From the NCBI GenBank assembly GCA_002687775.1, contig NZBF01000010.1, positions 11,015-75,014 on the forward strand: a stretch of 64,000 bases of DNA, given 5' to 3'. The position numbers and the translations under genes are program-made. The notes beneath the pieces are model-generated. The model made no database searches and was not told where the DNA came from. It saw only the letters and a list, made by a program, of their open reading frames with translations. Source of the DNA: Nanobdellota archaeon (GTDB taxonomy: Archaea > Nanoarchaeota > Nanoarchaeia > Woesearchaeales > GW2011-AR9). Below are positions 59,953-64,000 of the stretch, one piece after another. The first letter of the stretch is position 1, and each line of letters begins with the position of its first letter.

Positions 59953-60540
59953 ATGGACGGTATACTATTCAAAGTTAAAGATGTATTGATTTCGCCAGAT
60001 TACTTTTTCAGAGGAATTAAGAGAGAAAAGGGATTGACATCATCATTTATTTATTATGCTGTACTGAGTTTGTTTGGCGTTGTTTTTTCATTTTTCTCTG
60101 CTACCTATTTAGTCTTACCTTTATTATCACAATATACAGAAAATACTTTACTTGGTGCCTATCTAGGTATGTCAATCACCGAACCCGCAGTTGGATCGTT
60201 TGTCTTTGGTTTTTTTGCAGCTGTCCTCTTGAGTTTTGTTTTTGCAGGATTGTTACACCTTTGGTGTTTATTGTTCGGAGGAAAAGGTAGTTACACACAG
60301 TCGTACAAATTATTGGCTTATTCACAAACTCCAAAATTATTGTTTAGTTGGATTCCAGGTATAGGAGTGTTTGCAGGGATATATTCCCTTGTACTTATTA
60401 TCATTGGAACTCAACGATTGCACAACATTAGCAGGACACGAGCAATTATCATGTATGTTCTTCCATACATTTTTGCATTATTCATACTTATTGCTGTAGT
60501 AGTATTAGGATTATTAGTCTTTAAAAATTTATTATTTTAA
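59953..60540 (+). CDS. Yip1-domain membrane protein inserted in the ribosomal operon
   Basis: A 195-aa protein with about five hydrophobic helices and the Yip1 features P-D-Y-F-F-R-G-I near the start and S-Y-T-Q-S-Y-K-L-L-A-Y-S-Q-T-P in the middle. Yip1 proteins act in membrane trafficking in eukaryotes; the prokaryotic role is unclear. It lies 2 bases from both uL30 and uL15, so it is co-translated with them. Its place two genes before SecY may link it to membrane insertion. Confidence 0.8.
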   Translation: MDGILFKVKDVLISPDYFFRGIKREKGLTSSFIYYAVLSLFGVVFSFFSATYLVLPLLSQYTENTLLGAYLGMSITEPAVGSFVFGFFAAVLLSFVFAGLLHLWCLLFGGKGSYTQSYKLLAYSQTPKLLFSWIPGIGVFAGIYSLVLIIIGTQRLHNISRTRAIIMYVLPYIFALFILIAVVVLGLLVFKNLLF

Positions 60541-60542
60541 AC

Positions 60543-61001
60543 ATGGTAACAACAAAACGAAAAAAAGTAGCAAAGTACCGGGGACATGTCACTCATGGTG
60601 GCGGTCATAGGAAGAAACGTCGTGGAGCTGGAAACAGAGGCGGTCGTGGTAACGCAGGTAGTGGTAAACGAGCATCTACCAATAAACAATCTCACGGTGC
60701 ACTTGGCGGCTCAGGATTTGTTCCACGCGGTCCAAAAAAGAAAGTTAGGACAATTAATGTTTCTCGTTTACAATCAAAATTGGAAATGTTTGTTTTAAAT
60801 GGAAAAGTAGAAAAAAAGGGAGATGTATTCATTGTAGATTTGAGTAAGATTGGATTTGACAAATTATTAGGTACAGGTAAGATATCCGCTGTGGTGGAAG
60901 TAACTGGGAACGTAAGTGCTAATGCTGCTGAAAAAGTATTGAAAGCAGGCGGAAAAGTTGTCGGTGAGTTTGTTGATGCGCCTGAATCTGTGAGTGAGTA
61001 G
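60543..61001 (+). CDS. rpl15: Ribosomal protein uL15
   Basis: A 152-aa protein. Y-R-G-H-V-T-H-G-G-G-H-R-K-K-R-R-G-A-G-N-R-G-G-R-G and G-S-G-F-V-P-R-G-P-K match archaeal uL15. Its frame closes just before secY. Confidence 0.94.
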   Translation: MVTTKRKKVAKYRGHVTHGGGHRKKRRGAGNRGGRGNAGSGKRASTNKQSHGALGGSGFVPRGPKKKVRTINVSRLQSKLEMFVLNGKVEKKGDVFIVDLSKIGFDKLLGTGKISAVVEVTGNVSANAAEKVLKAGGKVVGEFVDAPESVSE

Positions 61002-61005
61002 AACT

Positions 61006-62394
61006 ATGGGATTTATAGAAAAGTTAACACAATTTATTCCTGAAGTTAAAGGACCCAAACAGAAAAGGTTATCATTTAAAGAAAAATTAAAATGGACGTT
61101 AATTATTCTGGTTATATTCTTTGTCATGGGACTTATCCCATTGTTTGGATTAGGGCAAAATTCTTTGCAACAATTTGAATTTTTATCGATTATATTAGGT
61201 GCATCATTTGGGAGCATTTTATCTCTTGGAATTGGGCCGCTAGTTACTGCGTCTATTGTATTGCAATTGTTGCAAGGGACGGGAATTCTTAATTTTGAAT
61301 TAACCACGCCAGAAGGTAGGAAGAAGTTTCAGGGATTACAGAAATTATTAGGTATCTTTTTTGTTATCTTTGAATCAGCAATATACGTTCTAATGGGTGG
61401 TTTAGCACCAGCAGCTGATTTAGTTGGTACACCATTATTTGCACAATTACAATTTTTGCTTATATTTCAACTGTTTTTAGGGGGGATGCTTATTTTATTC
61501 ATGGATGAAGTTATCTCAAAGTGGGGTTTTGGATCAGGAATATCATTATTTATCGCAGCTGGAGTTTCGCAGCAAGTTTTCATTCGAGCATTTAACTTCT
61601 TACCAAGTCCAACGAACCCAGATATTGCCGCTGGAGCTATTCCTGCCTTATTTCAGTCACTGGCAATTGGAGACGTTACCACAGCAGGTTTACAAATTGC
61701 GGCAGTGTTGGCGACTATTGTTGTCTTTGTGATGTGTGTTTACGGACAAGCAATGAAAGTTGAAATCCCATTATCTTTTGGACGAGTCCGTGGGTATGGA
61801 ATGCGATGGCCGTTAAATTTTTTCTATACCTCTAATATTCCCGTTATCTTAGTTGCTGCATTATTAGCCAACATTCAGCTTTTTGCTAGATTGTTAGAAA
61901 ATTGGGGATTACCTCTTTTGGGGACATTTTCAGGTAATACACCAGTAAGTGGAATTGTTGCGTGGGTTTTCCCACCAAATTTATTACAAAACATTATCCG
62001 AGGAAGTTTAACGAGCCAGCAATTAATTCAAAGTGGTATTTACACATTACTGATGATGGTTGGTGCCGTCATTTTTAGTATATTTTGGATGCAGACAGCT
62101 GGCATGGACGCTAAAAGTCAGGCAAAACAAATCATGTCGTCAGGATTACAAATTCCTGGATTTCGACGTGACGAACGAGTTCTTGAGAAAATTTTATCCC
62201 GATATATTTGGCCGTTAACAATTGTTGGTGGTGCCGCAGTAGGATTACTTGCAGCGATTGCTGACCTTTCTGGTGCGTTATCTAATGGAACAGGTATTTT
62301 ATTAGCTGTCATGATTATCTACAAGTTGTATGAAGAAATTGCTAAGCAGCACATGATGGACATGCATCCGATGATGAGAAAGTTTATGGAGTGA
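61006..62394 (+). CDS. secY: Preprotein translocase subunit SecY (Sec61 alpha)
   Basis: A 462-aa protein with about ten membrane helices. I use the ATG at 61006; a GTG at 60994 would add four residues and overlap uL15. The plug region L-G-I-G-P-L-V-T-A-S-I-V-L-Q and the C-terminal loop R-R-D-E-R-V-L-E-K-I-L-S-R-Y-I follow the archaeal pattern. It forms the protein-conducting channel and ends the superoperon. Confidence 0.96.
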   Translation: MGFIEKLTQFIPEVKGPKQKRLSFKEKLKWTLIILVIFFVMGLIPLFGLGQNSLQQFEFLSIILGASFGSILSLGIGPLVTASIVLQLLQGTGILNFELTTPEGRKKFQGLQKLLGIFFVIFESAIYVLMGGLAPAADLVGTPLFAQLQFLLIFQLFLGGMLILFMDEVISKWGFGSGISLFIAAGVSQQVFIRAFNFLPSPTNPDIAAGAIPALFQSLAIGDVTTAGLQIAAVLATIVVFVMCVYGQAMKVEIPLSFGRVRGYGMRWPLNFFYTSNIPVILVAALLANIQLFARLLENWGLPLLGTFSGNTPVSGIVAWVFPPNLLQNIIRGSLTSQQLIQSGIYTLLMMVGAVIFSIFWMQTAGMDAKSQAKQIMSSGLQIPGFRRDERVLEKILSRYIWPLTIVGGAAVGLLAAIADLSGALSNGTGILLAVMIIYKLYEEIAKQHMMDMHPMMRKFME

Positions 62395-62395
62395 G

Positions 62396-62731
62396 CTAGT
62401 ACATTAAAGCTAGAATTACTACTGCCAAATCTGCCAAAAACCATAACACATAAGAGATAATAATTGGTTTTTCTTTATGCACTATCCCATATAAAATCCA
62501 AGGTATAGTAAATAGAGTAAATAATATCCATGTCAGTAAGGAAACTCCTGCTGCACTTTGTTCCTGAATTATTCTGAGAATTTGAGGTAACGTCATCAAT
62601 GGTGCGAGAACTGCAACGAAAATAAGAAACTTATCAAGAAGGTATATCCATTTATCTTTGCTTGGGTAGGGATGTACGTTTTCTTTTTTCCTCTTTCGTT
62701 GATGAATGTGATGCAAACCATGCGGTTTCAT
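62396..62731 (-). CDS. SemiSWEET-like (MtN3/PQ-loop) membrane protein
   Basis: A 111-aa protein. After a basic, His-rich start of 30 residues, three helices follow, with the PQ-loop motif T-L-P-Q-I-L-R in helix 1 and S-L-L-T-W-I-L-F in helix 2. SemiSWEETs are half-size sugar transporters that dimerise. The long basic N-terminus is unusual. TATA box TTTATATAATTTAAG at about 62748-62762, facing the next gene. Confidence 0.8.
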   Translation of the reverse strand: MKPHGLHHIHQRKRKKENVHPYPSKDKWIYLLDKFLIFVAVLAPLMTLPQILRIIQEQSAAGVSLLTWILFTLFTIPWILYGIVHKEKPIIISYVLWFLADLAVVILALMY

Positions 62732-62747
62732 ACGTTAAAGTAAATAC

Positions 62748-62762
62748 TTAAATTATATAAAT
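62748..62762. promoter_or_regulatory. Divergent promoter region with overlapping TATA boxes
   Basis: CTTAAATTATATAAA can serve as a TATA box on both strands: about 25 bases before the plus ATG at 62783 and before the minus ATG at 62731. The two genes could not both be initiated at once. Confidence 0.45.
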
Positions 62763-62782
62763 GTCACTCATTCTAAATTTGT

Positions 62783-63505
62783 ATGCTTGAAGATGTATTG
62801 AAAAATCCTGAAAAGTATCGGGACGGTGAGAATTACCATGCAACGAATATTGTTTTTCCCGTCAAATGGGGTGATGATCGATATATCGTCAAACAACCAA
62901 ACTTGTGGTCAACAGTGGCAGATGCGTACTATGGCCTGCAAGACGAATTTTTTTATGGAAGACGCCACTTGTCAACAGCCAAACAACGAATTGCACGGGA
63001 AGCAGATGTTCTAGCCAGATTACAAGGAAATCATGCCCCCCTTTTGGTTGACTATAAAGGAAAAACACTCGTTAGAGAATATATCAAAGGAAAACAAATT
63101 AAAGATCATGAGCTGGAGTATCAAAAGTTGGCATTGGCATTGGCACTGGCAGTTGATAGTCTCAAAGAAATTCATGAAAAAGGAATAGTTATTGGGGATG
63201 CTCACATGAAAAATGTTATCATACGTAGGAGTGAAGCCTATTGGGTTGGTTTTAATGTTATACCACAAATTGATCCGTTATCGCAATCCGTTGATATATT
63301 AAAAATGGTGTATTCAACATTTACACTTACAAGAGATGCACAATTGACATTGTATGCAGCTGAACGAGTAGCAGCGCAAAAGAACTGGCCGGCAGTTGTC
63401 GGAGTGAAATATTTGATAGCTAAAGATTTATCGACAGCACGGTTATGGTTCCCAACCAGAGTTAGTAGAAAAGTAAACAAGGAAATAAAAAAAATTTTAA
63501 AGTGA
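62783..63505 (+). CDS. Protein kinase-fold protein (RIO/Kdo kinase-like), possibly impaired
   Basis: A 240-aa protein. V-K-Q-P carries a candidate ATP-binding Lys near residue 37. The catalytic-loop equivalent is I-G-D-A-H-M-K-N-V near residue 138, with Asp and Asn kept. The following metal-binding position (normally D in D-F) reads W-V-G-F-N, so the Asp appears replaced by Gly. It may be a weak or regulatory kinase. A role as Bud32 is less likely because the typical N-terminal pattern is missing. Confidence 0.65.
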   Translation: MLEDVLKNPEKYRDGENYHATNIVFPVKWGDDRYIVKQPNLWSTVADAYYGLQDEFFYGRRHLSTAKQRIAREADVLARLQGNHAPLLVDYKGKTLVREYIKGKQIKDHELEYQKLALALALAVDSLKEIHEKGIVIGDAHMKNVIIRRSEAYWVGFNVIPQIDPLSQSVDILKMVYSTFTLTRDAQLTLYAAERVAAQKNWPAVVGVKYLIAKDLSTARLWFPTRVSRKVNKEIKKILK

Positions 63506-63510
63506 GAATC

Positions 63511-63999
63511 TTACTGAGGAGCTTCTGCAGGTGTCTGAACTTCTGGTAAGGAGACGCACATCCCATTTCTGCAGATTCCTGACTGGCATTCAGGGTCAGT
63601 ATTACATAAGTCGCCCTCTTTACCTAAAGGTTTCCAGAGTTTGAGTTTTTCTCGCCGTGTACTAAAACTTTCCATGGGCTGCCATCCATTTCCATCATAG
63701 TGAATTATAGTTCCTGTTCCACCCGAAGCAAAGATATCATCACTAGAAAAACCTAAAATTGAACTAAGAAGATTATTTGTTCCGCTATCCATAGTTTGCC
63801 AGTCATTTCCATCGTAATGAAAAATTTTTCCAACCTGTCCAACAGCATAAATATTATCCGAATCAGTTCCCCAAACATCATACAATCTTCTTCTTGCTCC
63901 AATGTTCACAACTTGCCATTCATTTCCATCATAATGATTACCTGAAAGATACTTATCAAGAGATAAACTATTAGCACGAATATACTTTAGTTCTCCCTC
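63511..63999 (-). CDS. Propeller-repeat surface protein, N-terminus beyond the window
   Basis: The minus-strand frame is open to the right edge; an internal GTG at 63909 is not needed as a start. Repeats W-G-T-D-S-D-N-I-Y-A-V-G-Q-V-G-K-I-F-H-Y-D-G match those of the lipoprotein at 11610-13676. A Cys-rich module, G-D-L-C-N-T-D-P-E-C-Q-S-G-I-C-R-N-G-M-C, follows near the C-terminus, whereas in the other protein the similar module comes before the repeats. The protein ends in a short Pro/Glu tail. Confidence 0.8.
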   Translation of the reverse strand, partial: EGELKYIRANSLSLDKYLSGNHYDGNEWQVVNIGARRRLYDVWGTDSDNIYAVGQVGKIFHYDGNDWQTMDSGTNNLLSSILGFSSDDIFASGGTGTIIHYDGNGWQPMESFSTRREKLKLWKPLGKEGDLCNTDPECQSGICRNGMCVSLPEVQTPAEAPQ

Positions 64000-64000
64000 A

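Overview
The window is archaeal and AT-rich. The evidence is a complete archaeal S10/spc ribosomal superoperon that includes aIF1, the RNase P protein Rnp1, uS17 and the e-type proteins eS4, eL32 and eL19. It also holds a thermosome subunit, Nop5, fibrillarin, Cbf5, a presenilin-type protease, a HerA ATPase, and TATA boxes about 25 bases before many starts, often with almost no leader. Many lipobox proteins, Asp-rich repeats and small membrane proteins suggest a DPANN-like lineage (Woesearchaeota/Pacearchaeota type), but the sequence alone does not settle that.

Layout. 1-6600 (+): a cut-off GT2 glycosyltransferase, a sulfatase-superfamily hydrolase, a pyruvate-kinase/ATP-sulfurylase fusion, APS kinase, a YbhN/AglD-like membrane protein and a DUF354 protein. 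6570-11520 (-): a TSP3-repeat lipoprotein, two nucleotide-sugar dehydrogenases, a UDP-uronate epimerase and an acidic lipoprotein. Together these could make PAPS and uronic-acid sugars for a sulfated surface glycan. 11600-15600 (-): a large propeller lipoprotein, two toxin-antitoxin pairs with inverted-repeat operators, and a Pro-rich membrane protein. 15681-23600: a stand-alone 5S rRNA, a LAGLIDADG gene, a GDP-mannose-type fusion enzyme, NUDIX, methionine aminopeptidase, a DUF433/DUF5615 pair, HisRS with tRNA-His nearby, and a second, broken LAGLIDADG gene. 23600-32750: thermosome, MBL-like protein, permease, DoxX-like protein, HerA, presenilin homologue, a structured intergenic RNA candidate, eL33 and a phosphoesterase.

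32750-36450 (-) carries three tandem copies of a two-gene membrane cassette of unknown function. 36500-47250 has eS19, eL39, eL31, ROK kinase, Cbf5, a Ycf48-like lipoprotein, eS1, redox proteins, and fibrillarin and Nop5 separated by a third LAGLIDADG gene. 47300-62400 (+) is the uL3-to-SecY superoperon, with two unexpected insertions: a 102-aa unknown between uL23 and uL2, and a Yip1-type membrane protein between uL30 and uL15. The window closes with a SemiSWEET-like protein, a kinase-fold protein and a cut-off propeller protein.

The most unusual signals are: (1) the pyruvate kinase-ATP sulfurylase fusion beside APS kinase; (2) three LAGLIDADG genes sharing an 18-base inverted-repeat motif placed just upstream of their TATA boxes, two of which also share a roughly 140-base leader with a hairpin beside the Shine-Dalgarno that shows compensatory changes; (3) the triplicated membrane cassette; (4) a nearly identical helical acidic tail on eL31 and uL22, both at the ribosomal exit tunnel.
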